Source: Aspidiotus rigidus
Taxonomy: Eukaryota > Arthropoda > Insecta > Hemiptera > Diaspididae
NCBI GenBank assembly: GCA_035079385.1
Contig: JAVHKY010000030.1
Location: 7,913,001-7,977,000, forward strand
Direction of reading: 5' to 3'
DNA: 64,000 nt
Below the pieces are notes generated by a model, which saw only the letters and a program-made list of their open reading frames with translations, was not told the DNA's origin and did not search any database. Of the stretch, positions 13,301-28,300 are shown piece after piece. Numbering within the stretch: position 1 is the stretch's first letter; each line of letters begins with the position of its first letter. A program made the translations under genes and the position numbers.

Positions 13301-16300
13301 AACTTGGAAAAAATAGCTCGACCTTTAGACCAATTCCAAAAAACTCACGGGTTCTTTAACGGAGTTGAACGAGGGGTGGCAGGGACCTGTTTCATGGGGT
13401 ACGTGGGATCTGAAAAATTTTGACGTATCAGATTTAGACCCAGATTTTGGAGCAAGATATGATAGGAGGGGGACTTTGAAATAACTTGGAAAGACGTTCT
13501 GAGTCTTATTGTGTTTGAAGCATTGTATATTTGGCATTGAAAGGGGTACGTCAATACCACTGAGGCTATAATTGTATGGTGGAAGGGGGATTTAGACAAC
13601 AAAGACGACCGCATTAGGATCACCCCTTCTACTGAAAAATGTAGATTGTGATGTCACTAGGCTGACTTATGAAGTCATCAAATTGTGACGTCACGGATCC
13701 CGCCTTCAAGATGTATGTTATAGGAAGGGATTTGGAAAATTTTCTAGCTCCGAGCTTTGCCGACCAGCCGGACGGCAGACGTTTTTTCCAAAAAAAAAAA
13801 AAAACAATAAAACAGGTTCCCTTTTAAAATTTGCGTGCGTGAGCGTGCTTCCCCCTCTCCGTATGCGAATGCCCTCCTTTTCAAACTAGGCTTATACTAG
13901 GTTTAAGATTCCCCTCGAATACTATTAGTTTTATGCAGTTTATACTAGCTTTATATTTTAGGTCTAGGCCCTAATAATCCTGGTTACTGTAGTGTACCCC
14001 TTCTCTTTCTTTATTAAACCACGACGTCATCAACTGCGACCTCGCCCTTGTCCTTGTGATCTATAAGTGGTTGAGTATAGGATTTCATACTGCTGTATGT
14101 CAGGCCTATGTTAGGCCTGGTTTCATGAAGGCTAATATTAGGCCTCGTATAGTTCAGTATACTGTATAGTCCAGTATGGTAGAGACTAAGGAGTAGTACG
14201 CCAAAAATCTGCTAGTAGACCCCATCAGCCGTGTCCCGGAGGCCTAGTATAAGGGAGACCGAAGGTATTTCAACAGGGATGTTTTATGGGAGGTTTTTGA
14301 AAAATTTGCCGTACGCCGTCCGGCCAAAAACCGACCTATGACGTCATCAGGCGTACCCATCCCTCTTCTTCCGCTCCATGCAGTATACCAATTTCAAACT
14401 AGTCTTTTATTAGGTCTCGCTCCATACCGTATACTAATTCTATACTAGGCTTACGCTAGACCTAGGCTTCCTTGAATTCTCAATACTAAAACTAATCTAA
14501 CTCATGGAACAGGTTCCCTGCATTCCTTGTTTAACTTCGCTAAGGAAGCCGTCGTTTTTTTTTACTATTGGGCGTAGTATAATGGAGGCTGTTGGGAAGG
14601 AGGTGGGGCTTATAAGCAGAATGAGTGATCACCAGAATAGAAGACGGTAAAGAAGAGCTCAAGCTGATGAAGTTATGATGAAGTTATGACTGCTGATGAC
14701 CTGACAGGTAGTCGTCACGGATACTGATGATGACGTCACAGGTAGCCATAATGGATGGTTATGACGTCTCGAGTTAATTACGTCACGGAAGTTTATATCC
14801 ATATGGAGCAAACGAGCGGAGCGAGTGATCCCCTCGTGGAATAGTCTAAATTTTTCTCGAATTTCGAGCTATATATATATATATATGATAGAAGGGGGAC
14901 TTGAAAAAATTCCTATCATATATGGCTCGATAGTCGAAATTTTTTCTAAGCTCCCCTCCTATCGTATATGACTCGATAGTTGAAATTTTTTCCAAGTCCC
15001 CCTCCTATCATATGTAGCTCGAGAGTTGAAATTTCTTTCAAGTCCCCTTCCTATCATATATCGAAATTTTTCCAAGTTTTTTGTTGGACGGCGGACGGCA
15101 AATTTCTCAAAAAGCCTCCCATAGAACAGGTTTCCTGTTAAAATCTCTCCTATTCACTCTCTACCTTGAATAATAAGATTCTTTTGAGGCTTTGCTATGC
15201 ATATAAGCTCCCAATGCGAAATTTCTCCAACTTGTTAGTAGCAAGTGAATACAACTCAAGGAAAGAATTTTGGACAACGGCGCCACGACAGAAGGGACTT
15301 CACACCAACCATGCTTGAGTTTGTGAAAGCATAGCCTGGAAATCTTTTCGCATGATTAATTCAAACTTCGTATTTAGACATGTAATGAGCTCAAGAACCC
15401 TTATTGGTCTTGCAAGTATCACGATTGAATTCTTCTTCATCACCAAGTGTGAAGGAGAGGAAAAGAGAGAGAATGGTGAAAAACAACCACAAAGAAAAAA
15501 TCGTAAATCTAGTTGTTGAGTTTGTTTATTATCCTTTTTTTTTTTTTTTTTCAACCTCTCCTTCCAATGATAAATCGTAGTACTCTCGAATCACCGAGTC
15601 TGCATAAATTAATTTGAAACGCTCATTATAGCGTATCGTTTATTAAACTTATATAGTTGTTAGAGGTTTGAACGGGATTCGTGCTGCATTCGCTACTTAG
15701 GCTAGCGTATACTATCCGTTTTTTCACCCAACTATCGTATTGTCTGGTGCAGTATTACCCATCTGCGAAATACTCTTTGAATACGTGGCTGTTCGAAAAC
15801 GTGTTGACAAATGATTCAGATTGAAGAGCGCAGGTTTCACACAAACAAGAGAAAAGAAAAAACTCTAGTCGGCTGTATAAGCCACTCATTCAAGAGATTA
15901 GAAATTTGGTCAGTTTCATAGCACGTGTGAAAGTACCAAATTCGCTGAGAAGTGCCAATGGGCCACGTGTCCTTGTCGCGTTTTTCGTTGACCTTCGATT
16001 TCAACAGTCTGTAATGTGTTCATTAGCAAATGAGCCCTCATAAACATCGTACAGCCATGGCACCGGTGTATACCTACAGTGTAATAATATAATGAACAAA
16101 TAATGAATAATGATCGTTAAATTAAGAACGACATCCGGAATCCCGTACAAACCTATTTTGGCCCCTCTGGCAGCTTCACAATATAGCTGTCTATCATTTC
16201 TTGTGGTTTTGAATTGATCCAGCTATACAGGTAAATCTTGGAGGTAGACAATATTCAAATCTTGATCGTTGAAAAAACTCTTTCTCGTGTGGTCAGAAGC

Positions 16301-19300
16301 TTATATATCGTCATAATAAGATCATTATGAGTTCATGTGCGTGTGTATGCGTATCTTTGGCACCCGTGTTTTGTTATTCATTTCTTCTTATATGACTCTT
16401 AAAGCGGTGAAGGTACCTAATAAACTTTTTTATTCTAACAGGATTAAGCAGATTGTTTATCAATAAATTTTGTTTTGATAAAAGGAGTAGTTCTCCACAA
16501 AAATTCCATTTCATTAAGAAGTAAATTGTCGGTTGATGTTCTTTGCCTTATGTCGTATATGACTGTGGTTCAAAAATAAATATTTGAGGGGATATTGAGA
16601 CTGTTGAGGATTTATCGCAGAATTTAAAATGTGCAAGGTGCAGACCAGTTGACTATCTCGGATAGTGCATGCTCTCCCTCCTTGCAACGTGAGTTTTCCA
16701 AAAAGAAATCGAAAATAGTTTTCTCAGCTGTAGGTGTCGACCGCCACGATGCGATATTTTTGAAAAATCGCCATCAAATTGTTGACCTATTTTTTTATGT
16801 TCAACTGAAAACAAAATAGAATCGATACCATTTTTTAAATTATGGCTTGACATACCGAAGGAAGGGATAAAATCTAAAAAACCTTCCCCCTTCTATTTTA
16901 TATTAATACTGACAGTACTTCACAATTACAATAGAAAGTCTAATTGACATTAGGTTTTCAAGCAATAACAACCACCCTTTCCAACTAATACTCTCATGGG
17001 AGCAGAAAATTTCTTCTATTCCTAGTTTTGCGATACGCTCTGGAGTTTGATACACAAAAGTAGTGCTTTTGGATCTAATGATCGTTGAACATTTTTGTCG
17101 TGGTTTTGCACCAGGGGGGGGGGTAGTAGTATTTTTTTACAATCGCATCAACTCTCAATTTTGCGGTTAATGTTTCGTGACTTTTATGTTTTTAATATAA
17201 CCGAACCACTCGCCAAGTCGTATGGTCGTTAAGTCTCTCTTCAACATAATTTTCTTCTGATACCTTGAACTAAAATATTACTTTCTTACTGAGAACGGCG
17301 TAAAATTTCAACTTGACACTGACACTGAATCGAAAATTGTTTTCGCAGCAAAACTATCATTTTTCATGTGTTTAGCTTAGAAAATAGTTTAATTTACTAT
17401 TCTCGTAAAAATATACAGCGAGCAGAATTCAGTATAACGTTAAATTTTGATGGTGTGACTAAAAGAGTGCTCATTCAACATCTCAAACTGAGCCAGGCGT
17501 TCAATTTTTCTCTTGTCATGCACTAAATGCAACTGAAAATTCTACACTAATTAATATAAGCCATTTCTGAGATAAATTTGCGAGCTGTCTTCAATAGCTT
17601 GTAGAGTCTTATATACGCAGAAAAATCGTTAATTCGTTGCATCCGTTTGATACTCTTCGCGATTTTTAATTAGGTGACCTTAAACGTGAACGGTCCAATA
17701 AAAGAAGTCCTAATTCTTGTAAAAACCGCTTTATTACTTTGCCGTGTCTTGATAGGCCTCGCCCTATAAGCGGCGCATTATTCATTTTCTCCTCACGTAA
17801 ACGTAGTATTGCCGGATGAGAAGACTATATGAAATATCTACGTGGAAAATTCTCGAAAATCTCTTAAAACGAAAAATATACGCTTCTTTTCATGTTCCTT
17901 TTGTCGTCAATTCCGAATAACGTATGAACTTAATGGAATTTCTGTGGAAAGAGAAACGTCAGAGACAGCTGGCATGCCACTCTGAAAATGTAAAATTAGG
18001 CAGTGAATATTATAGTCTTCAACTTTTTTTCTCGATGCCTCAATGAGACGATTAAAGGAACGGTTACACACGAGCATTTTAGGGGGGGGGAGGGAAGATA
18101 CAAACCTTGTGAACCATTTGATAGTTTAGAGTTTCAGAGCTAAGTTGAGTTTGACCACTTTGCATCCACAATTTTCAGTTCACATGACTCGAATTCACAA
18201 TCTATCAAAGTACCTGAACCAGATCTCACTCCTCCCACCCTATCGTAATCATCATTTTCTGTGCACAAATGTATAAATTTCTCCAATATCGTGAGCTAAG
18301 TCGAAGCTTCTCCCCTTTCAGGCATCTTTGGTCACTTTCAAATCCCGGAGGTAGGTCTCCTTCTTTGGATACATAATTTTCAGTTCATAGAAAATGACCT
18401 GTGTAGGGGCTGCTGTTGAGTATAGCCGCCCTCTACCCGAAGAGAAACTATAAAGCATTTTCAAAAAAATCAACACCGGTTTGTACTGCATAAGTAGTGA
18501 CGGATTTAGGTGAAATGAAAAAAATCCGATCTCCAAGTCTCGATGAAGTGATTTAGAATTTCGGATTCCTAGCCCCAAGAAGGGAAGGGATCGAAAAATT
18601 GAATTTTTATATAAGTGCAGGGATTCAAAATATTCTTAGCTCCAACACTTGTTTAAGTCTGAGAAATAACTATTCAACTGGAAGAAGGGAGGAACAAATA
18701 ATCTTTCTACAGGAAAGAGACTAGTTTGTGACTGATTTTAGGAACCAAAGATTTCCTTTTTTGGAAATTCGAGCATTTTCAGAAGAGCGACCATAGAGAG
18801 TGGAGCTTCAACTAATGACTGAGATAGAATCATCATTTTGTTCGTCGTCTGTCTGAATCAATTATAATATTTTCGAAGAAATGTAACTAGTAGAAGATGT
18901 GACTAAGTTCTATCCAAAATAGATGACGAGAAGTAGTGGTATTTAATGTGAAAAAAATTCATCGTTTTCTAATTCTAAAAAAACAACATATGTTTCTGTA
19001 TACGAATAAAGAAAAAACTTCTCTAGCAATTGTAAGAAAATTAGAGTACAGAAAATATGAAAAGTCGATCAGGAATTTTCCTTCAAATTACTATCACACA
19101 TGTTCATGTATGTAACCGTTAACAAAAAGTGTGGTTTTATGAATGTTCAGACTATAGGTGTTGATTATGACACCAAATAGACTGAGCGTTTGCGCACAAT
19201 GTGTACGAATTATCTCATTATGATCACTTTTTCGCAATATTGCGAATTTACGCAGTACATTCTAGATCATTCAATCCAGGCCACTATCGGTATTTCATTT

Positions 19301-22300
19301 AAGTCGTTTTTAAATTACGGGTGAGTAATAGACAATTTTCATTGGGAATTGGGACACGAGTAGTTTCAAGAGGATGGTGTATACTAAAGTACCCAGGTTG
19401 AGCTAGAAATTAAAACTAAATTTTCAGTTGGTCTAAAATATTTTGTACTTTGTACAATCAGTACGAATAATTTGTTCGTACATAAGAGTGTATAATATTC
19501 TGAAGGCCATATAGTTTCTTCGAAACAATTCAAACTTTGAAATGTGCAAATTGACATCGACGGGTCATAAATATATTGATGTATTCTAACTCGTTTTTCC
19601 TCGTGTTCCCGAATATCGAACGGACTTTTCTAGAAACATCTAGAAAATTATCACTCGATTCATTACCTAACAGGTGTAGGTAATTATTGGAAGGACAGGT
19701 CCGCATTTTTAATGAAACTAAGACGAACAGGTTTTAAGAAGCAATGCATCGTGAGAACGTAATAATATCGGTAGTTTTCATTCATTTTGCTTTACAAGTA
19801 GGCTTACTTGCCCTGATCCAAAAACTGAAGGTATATTTTGATTGCGAACTTTCGAATACAATTGTATTTCATTAAGGTGACGTGAAATTAATTTTATCCT
19901 ATGCAACCCCTGCAATTTTCTTTCGTTCATGTAAGCGTACTTGTGTGAGTGGTTCTCAACCCATTTATTGCCATAAGTTTCGAGATTCCATTGTAAAAAA
20001 TAATTTTTGAGGGGATTAGAGTGTTTCACCGAAAGATTTTTCACCTAAAAAAATTCTCCGATTAAGATTCACCTACAGAAAGTTCACCTACAGATAATTC
20101 ACCTGATAGAAGTAGTGGTTTACCATATAGTAAGTACACCGTGACGAAAGTTCACCGAAAAAATTCGATTATATTTTTATTCATGAAGTTAATTATTCAG
20201 TTTAATTTAGGTTTAATAATAATAGAAAATTAATTTAATAATATTTTTATTTTCGATATTTTATTTAATTAAATTTAATTTTGAAAAAAAAATAAATAGG
20301 CCTAGAATAAAATAATTTGAATTTGTATAATTTTTAAATAATCAATTTTATTGAAATAAAAATCATAATTTTCAATAAATAAATTGATTTAATAAATCTA
20401 TAATATAAGTAATAAAATATAATTTATTAATTTGATTTAATTAATTTGATTTACAAATATTAATATTTTAATTAAATAAATTTTCTTTATTAAATTATTA
20501 TTCATTTAAATAATTTTTATAAATAAAATTTGGTATATCAAAGCATCAAATAAAATTCGAACAGCTGGTTGAAAAAGGTGAATTTCGTCGTCGGTGTCGG
20601 TGAATTCAAAAAAGGAAGATGAACTTTCCTGACGGTGAAAAAAAACTTACAGGTGAACTTTTCTGTCGGTGATGTGTACATTCCTTCAAAAAGACTTACT
20701 CGGTGAAAAGTCGGATCCCATTTTTGAGTTTGCTGTTTTTTTTTGTTTTTTTCAACTCTAAAAGGCCTAGCTGAATGCCGTGGTCAAAAGTGCCCCCCGC
20801 TCGAAATTATTTTTCATCGAAGCTGAATTGTATGGCTAGGCATAGTTAGAGACAAAACGAATTGAAAGCTTAAAAAACGTAAAAATAATATTTTATTTCA
20901 CGACACGTTTCGGTAACGTGAGCAGCAAAGTTGGAGCGTGTGGGGATTCTATTCCTAGATGCGCTTTCATGCTCTACTGCTCGATTTTTAGGTTTCCGAC
21001 ATGTTTGACCCACGTAGACCGTGGGGCAATCTGAGCACACAAGTCTGTAAACACCACTTCTTTCGAGGGGTATAGGATCTTCAGAAGTTGGGAAGATATC
21101 ACGAATTCTATTAACTGAGTAATACGCAGGACGTAGATTGAATTTTTTTAAAATAGGAGAGATTCTACCGAAAAGTGGCCTAAGAAGGGGATCCGGATAT
21201 TTTTATTTGGGAGCATGTCTCTTATGAGTAGTAGTGTGATCGAGACATAAAGCGGTGCTTTTTTCCGAATAATCTTGTCGACGTCTATATGAATGTGGTT
21301 GATCTCAGCAATGTATTTGATGACATTAGTTTCCTCCTCAATCGCTTTTCTAGAAAGAGGGAGGGAGATCAACCGGCGGATTATGGAGGGGATAGCCGCG
21401 TGTTTATGTGGGGAGGGTGATAAGAAGTGCCTTGGAGGACGAGATCGGTGTGAGTGGGTTTTCGAAAAACTCGGTAAACATGTTTGTGGTTTTTGATGGA
21501 TATGTTCAGGTCTAGTAAATTGATAGAGAGACCGCCTATTTCGAGAGTGAATTGTATAAAAGGGTAGAAACTGTTGAGGAAGGTGGGATAATCATACAGT
21601 TGTTCTGCAGTACCGGTGCACAAACATAGAATGTCGTCCACATACCAGTACCAGTACGTGACGAGTCGTGTAAGGGGGTGCTCCGAAGAGAAAATCTCGT
21701 CCTCCAATTTACTCATAAAGACGTCGGTAAGGAGGAGTTTGAGACACTAAATTCAAAATTTCAGATCTCTAGATCCTTTTATTCAGTCCCTAGGGAAGAA
21801 ATGGATATTTACTTCACTTTACTGTTTTTCAGCCGCTATGTGGTTGTTTGAGATGGAATATAGAACACAAAAGAACAAAAATAATCGAGTCGTAAATTTA
21901 ATTAATACAAAAAAGGAACGTTTCCGACCGACCTTTCTGAGTTCTATATTCTATTGAAATGTGTCGCACCACTCTGGAACAGATCGAAATTATTGTTTGA
22001 GATAAATAATGGCTTATTGTTTTTAAAATGAAAAGAGTACTCTGAAAAAACGTTTTTCCTAATTTGAAAAAAATTTTCAATTCAATTTCGATCAAATAGT
22101 TGACTATCATTCCTAAAAATGCTCAAAGCCACGCGGTTCTAGAAGAATATGATCGTTCAGAAATTTCAAGCCGAACAGCGCTAGTATCGCGCTCAACAAA
22201 AACGCGAAAATTAGCGGAGGTTTGAGTGGCGGGCGGAAGGTTCCCTTAAATTGATCCAAATCAATTCTTATAAGAGGAGGTGATTTATGGAAAATCTTAC

Positions 22301-25300
22301 TCTCTAAAAATTTTGTTCTCTTCATTTTTCTCCTAAATGCTTTCGTTCTCAAGTTCTTTTGGAATTACTTGCCGAACACTCAAATGGAAACGTCGCGTCA
22401 CCCTCCTCCCTGTTTCAATTTTGTCGATCCAAACGCTCCAAGTGTTTAGTCAGCCCAACTCCTTTAAAAGATATCCCTTATCAGAATTGGTTCAATGGGT
22501 TCATACAAGACCCGTTTCAACTTCAAATTATGCCTTACAGTGATGGATACCGCTTTTTTGCAATTGATGAAGAGGGATTTCGGAGAAAAATTCGTATTCA
22601 TGTTGATGTCAAAATGTTTCTTGTTTCTTTTTTTCTTCCTCAAAGAAAGGTATTGCTTAGAGAATCTGGGACGGCAATTGAACTTTTTAAAAAATTCTCA
22701 TTGTAGAAATATCTTCCAGTAGAGGATGCACCAATATTTAAGAATCATTTTTCGAGTTTATCTCGTAAAGTTTTTTCACCCTCTTGAAACGATTGCGGGC
22801 AATTATTTGCCAAAAATTGTGTTTTTAAATTTTCCACGTGTTTACGCGATCTATCTCTAACTTATTAGGGCTCTTCTTTCTGCATTGAAATAGTTCAGAG
22901 GAAACTCACGTTCGCTATTTGTTTTGTATTAGACAGTTTTTCTTCAGCTCTACCAATGTTTATGCAGTTTCCAGCAACATGGCCGTCTGAATAACAACTA
23001 TCTTCTCTGCATTCAGTACTATGAACCAAACACTTTCAACATATCAATTATATGTAAATACCTACGTTTTTTTTTAAGGAATAACATTTCTGTGTTGGTG
23101 GAATTCTTTTATTTATAAACGTAAATACGTTGGCGTCAACAACGCGATTTATTTCTTATTTACTCGTAAGTTAAATTTGGTAATACGCCGTATGCTTAGC
23201 CAGTGGTCTCCAAAAATGATGAGCTTTTGTACGATCCAGAGGACAGAGAACCTCGCAATTGGGTCTCCATGAATACCGGCTATTCAAATATTGGTCAGAT
23301 TTTTTGGTGCAAGGTCACAAATAAAACAAGAAATTCAAAACGTAATCAATCATCTGTCGAGAAGGGAATCTATTAACTATGCTGAATCTACCTAATAAGT
23401 AGGTATAATATATCAGATAGCCTATTTGGTTCTGAAAATTTTTGATACAAGATTTATCTGCGAGTAGCTCTAGGTAAAACTGTCGCAACGTTTGCTTAGT
23501 GTGCGCTCTCGGGTCTTCTCTATTTTCATCTTAGACAGTCAAAGTATGAAGCCAGAAATTCATGATTTTCTGTCCTGCTGCAGTGCTATCAGCTTTTTGT
23601 TATCCTGAATAACTCCTGGAAACTGGCTCTATTCGTTTCGCGAGTGTCCACTTACACAACGATCATTTCTCTTCTATCGCCTGTCGTGAAAAACGTGTCG
23701 AAAAAGTGTCACGCCATCTGTCTGCAACCCATGTCGTATGCTTTCAGAAGGGAAATCTAAGAAAAATGTTAGGTCTGTCAAAATTTTGATAGTCTTACAG
23801 GATAACAGAAAAAAAAAAGCAAAACAATGTTTGACATTTGTTAACGTTTCTGCATAGTGGCTACCTATCTTCTAATGGTTAGAAATCGGCAACAATGGGT
23901 GGGCAGGTATTCCCTTTGCCGGCTCAAAGTCATTTACTCGATGATGTATGCTTGAATAGCCGCCAGGAGCAGAACTAGAACACTGAAGGAGGGCTAAATC
24001 AGGTTTCATTTTTTCTGTAGGAAAAAATAACATGACTTAAATTGTGACATACTAATGCGGTGTATGGCTAGATAACATTATATTTTTTGAGAAAATTATT
24101 AGGTACTCGGAATATAAAATACTTATGGAGATTATTTATTGATGGTAAGATTCTATAAACACATACGAAGCAGAAATTGAGATGAATTTGAAGAGAAATT
24201 GGTGGGCTGTAAATTGTTTCAACAGTTCTGTAGAAAGTTTTAAATAAAATTCTCCTCTACATTCTACTTTTTTAGTATCTTAAATTCAAATAAAAGTGAC
24301 GTTCGAGTAAATCTCAGATCGGCGTGCAGACAACGTGCAATCGTAATAATATCTTTTATTACATTTTTGATGGTCACGTTTCTTTCTACACTTTATATGT
24401 CATTGATAATTTATTGCAATTTGGTTACAGACCTGACGTATGCGTCTCGAAGGTGGAGCAAGTGGTAAACAACACCCAAGGCGACAATGAAGAAAAAATA
24501 CCGTTCATTTTCCTGGGAAATGCTGCATTCTCAACTTGCCGAAATACCTTGAATAAATATATATGCACCAACAAGTGAGTGATTTTATGTGAGATTACGA
24601 TTTCATTATCACTTGTTCGCATTCATAAAAATCGTACCGTGCAAACGTAAGTTGTAATTATGACAAACATTGCGAAGGATCGGATAAGAGTAGCGAGCCA
24701 CTTAGAGTTGTGCGGTTGTAATAAAAAAAGCCGTGACAATTTGGTCTTATTCATATGAGGCAGAATTTATCAATAGGCCTATACGAGTGAGAGGATCGAA
24801 AGAAGGAGATGCAGTTATACGGAAGAACTTTCTCTATAAGATATCATCTTCTCGTTAAATTCTCCCGAGAAAGTGATACGATACCTATCGGAGATATATT
24901 CTCGAATTTAAATTTTCATATGCCGATATAAATTGTTTCGTTCTGTTTTTTCATTCACATTTTGTTTCCACGATTACTGAAAATTGCGTTCCATCATGAG
25001 GCTGCAATTTTGGTCCAACCAAAACAGTCTTAGGAATTTGCCTTGTTAAAACTGATGATTTAAATGTAGTATAGTGAAATACAAGACGCCAAAAAATTGT
25101 TTTTTTCCTGATAAAAATTTAATCGTACTCTTTTTCCTTTTTTTTCATCTCTTTTTAAATTTCGTCTCTAATTTTCGTCATACACACCCCCCTGCCCTTC
25201 TACCTACTACAAGTATCCTATGGATTGAATCTAATTTTTCAAAATTCTTGTGTACACATGAAAGAGGTTTTTATTTTATTCTCTTGTGAGGTACCTACAA

Positions 25301-28300
25301 GGTGTAGGTACACGAATTTAGTATTCATATACGAAGAAAACAATCATCAGTAAACGAAAACGACGTACCTACAAACTTGTATAAGAAATTTGTATTGAAA
25401 AAACACGACCGGTTTCCGTTGAACGCAGCCGGCTATCATCAGGTGTGGAAAGTAACTTAGTAGCTCAATAAAAATTAGAACGAAAAAAAAAAATGGGGAA
25501 AAAAGAAGTAAAGCTTGAAAAATATAGAATGAAAGGAGACGATGTTTGTGTCATTGAGGAAAGTGTCGTCAGGACGCGAAGAGGCTAGGATAGATGGTAC
25601 ATTAGAGCCTATCCTCAGTCACTTTGATGAACCCTAATGAAAGCAGTATAGCAGCGACAAAGTTGTGACCGGAATCGATGGGTGCGATCGTCGAAAGTTT
25701 TCCGGTGTTTATTCAAGTGTTCTTGTGAGGTGCGTCTAGATTAGCCTATACAGCAAGAGTTATAATCCTTTCAATTTATTTCACTCATTTATGCCAATTC
25801 TATCAAGAGGTCTTACGTAGTTTTTGAGTCGAGAGGAAAAGGTTAATTTTGAAGCAGAATTGTACATTTTTAACATCAATTGCGATGTCCAACAGTGTAG
25901 GTACCTACTTAAATATGGTTCTCAGGCGCAGGTTGAGATGGGGTTAGTTTTCTAGCCACTAGTCCCGCTATCATGGTCAACTAACGCAGAGTGATCAGTA
26001 TTAAAATTACACACGAGGAGAGCTATTCGCGAAGCCTCCCTTTGCAGAAAAATCGGTGGTGGTGTCAACTAGCGCGCTGTCTATCCGGGGGTGGATAGAT
26101 GTATTGTCTAGCAGCTAGTAGAATATAACGTGTAGAACTAACGTCATAGTAAGTCGCCAACCTTCCTGTCTCGGAATATTTAGATTCAATGTCTAACCAC
26201 TTGTCGTGGGTGAATGCCAAGTTTTGAAAATCCTTCCAAAATAACGCACTGACGAAGTAAATTTGAGCTTTTCACACCCCTCATAAAACGTTTGAAAATA
26301 CTCAAAATACATAAGTTGAGAGAAGAATATTTCATCCGTTTTATTTAAAAATTATTGCTAATTTGTTATATTATTACCTCTTTAGTTCAACTTCCGTTTT
26401 CAGTTTTGGCAAGAGTACCATTACTGTTTGACGAACTGAGCGTATCACTATAGCGACCCTAACGGATGATCTGTCCAAATTTTAAGAAACAAAACTATGT
26501 TCCTCAAGGATACTTTTCACTCGTATTTCACAGAGTGGCGTCACAAGCTCTACATCCGTTTACCATAACATACCCTGTAGTCGCTTAAAATTGTCAATGG
26601 TCAATCCCACCCTGCATCATCATCTCGGATTGTAAACAAAAAAATGCTTCATCAGAGTGATCAGAAGAAATACACAAAAACGTTTTGATCATGGTTTCAA
26701 TCTTACATTCAGAGTTGAAAATGCAAGAAATACAATATAAAGATTGAAAAAGGGATTTTCAATATTAGTGCTCTACTTACACCTCACTCACTCATTATGA
26801 GCCCCGATAACAATTTAAAGAACCGCAGACACATTATCAAATATTTGAGAACTTCCTAATTCTGAATAAAAACACGTACCGATATAATTTACCCTTATTT
26901 TTATTTATTTTTTAATTTGAATGTAATAATGTATTTATGATCAAATCGTTCCGAAGAATTTCTCATGGGAATCGATCGATAACGTGATAGATCCAAAAAC
27001 GATACAATCAATCACACTTAAGGGGTTTTGAAGTGTGTTCGCGCGTGGTTTGCGTCTTGTTGATAGGGAGTTATTACACTCTCCTGATTCCCACCCACAG
27101 AATAGGAAAATGCACTGCTTGAGTGTTTGAATTTCAAGTTCAACTGCTCCACATCTCTGGGCCAGACTGGCTTTGTCAAAGAATCAACTAAGAAGAAAGA
27201 TTGGTTCCGGTTCAGTTCAGCTGTTTAGCCGTTTGGAATTGGAGCCTATAATAATATAGTGTATAGTTATCAGCTAAAGTTGAACACAAACTGGGGAATA
27301 TGCATCAGCTAGGTATCTTCCACAATTATGACGAAGGCCCAATATTCCTGATTGTTTCATCTAGACTCACCCTATATTAAAGCCCTATGATAATGAGTGA
27401 GGACATGGATCGCCATATTTAGTCGTTACGTCATCAATCCTTGCAGTTCCCTGATAGAGTAAGAAATTAATAAAATTGGTGGAACTATTTTGTATCATTT
27501 AAAAGCACTACGTTTTGCATTTTATCCTGGCACTGATACCTGTATTCTAAAACAAATTCTAGTAGTTCTCTTATAATTTTCTAATTGTGGTAAACTGTTA
27601 TCAGTCATTGAATAGGGAAGTCTGAAGATGAATAATGATGTAACGACTAAATATGGCGGCCATGTCCTCACTGGTTATTTAGGGCTTTTCCATGTCGGCG
27701 CATTGCATACGTATTCTCCTACGTGTTATCAAAATGGTAGTATTTCTAACATTGCTCTTATGGGCGTTGCTGGATTGCATACTCATTTTCATTGTGGAGT
27801 AATTCAATCCAGCAACACCCATAAGAGCAATGTTAGAAATACTACCATTTCGATAACACGTAGGAGAATACGTATGCAATACGCCGACATGGAAAAGCCC
27901 TATAGGGCGCTACCTATATCATACCGCATCAATCAGCTGAATTGAGCCGTAGCCAGTGAAATTCTTCTAAAAACCGAAAGCCAAATTTTTGATGAATATG
28001 TAAAGACGCATACAAGATGCATCTTGCTGCCGTCCAATATTTACTTGATTTACTTAATTGACGTAAATCACAAGTAACAATTTGCAAAATAGGATCTTCG
28101 GTTTGAAAAATTGGTCGGTGTGTGCGTGTGTGAATCAAACTACACTTTGTATTTACAGATGAACATACGTCAAAATTATTGAGACGTACCTATGTTATTT
28201 TTCAAGTTTCTGAAAAAATTTACGTTGCTATCCTAAAAGTAACTTGATTATCGAATTGTTCATCGAAAAGAGCTTCGAAAACTCATCAGTATTCCTTATT

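Noticed and set aside
22359..22706. 115-codon + frame in intron 3
   Set aside because: No family resemblance, two neighbouring frames open as well, no splice or start context; likely chance.
25400..25450. Active hammerhead ribozyme
   Set aside because: CTGATGA and GAAAC are present, but the bases between do not form stem II; kept only as a PLE tail relic.
27628..27945. 105-codon + frame and its mirror on -
   Set aside because: Both arise because the foldback is palindromic; the protein repeats on both strands.
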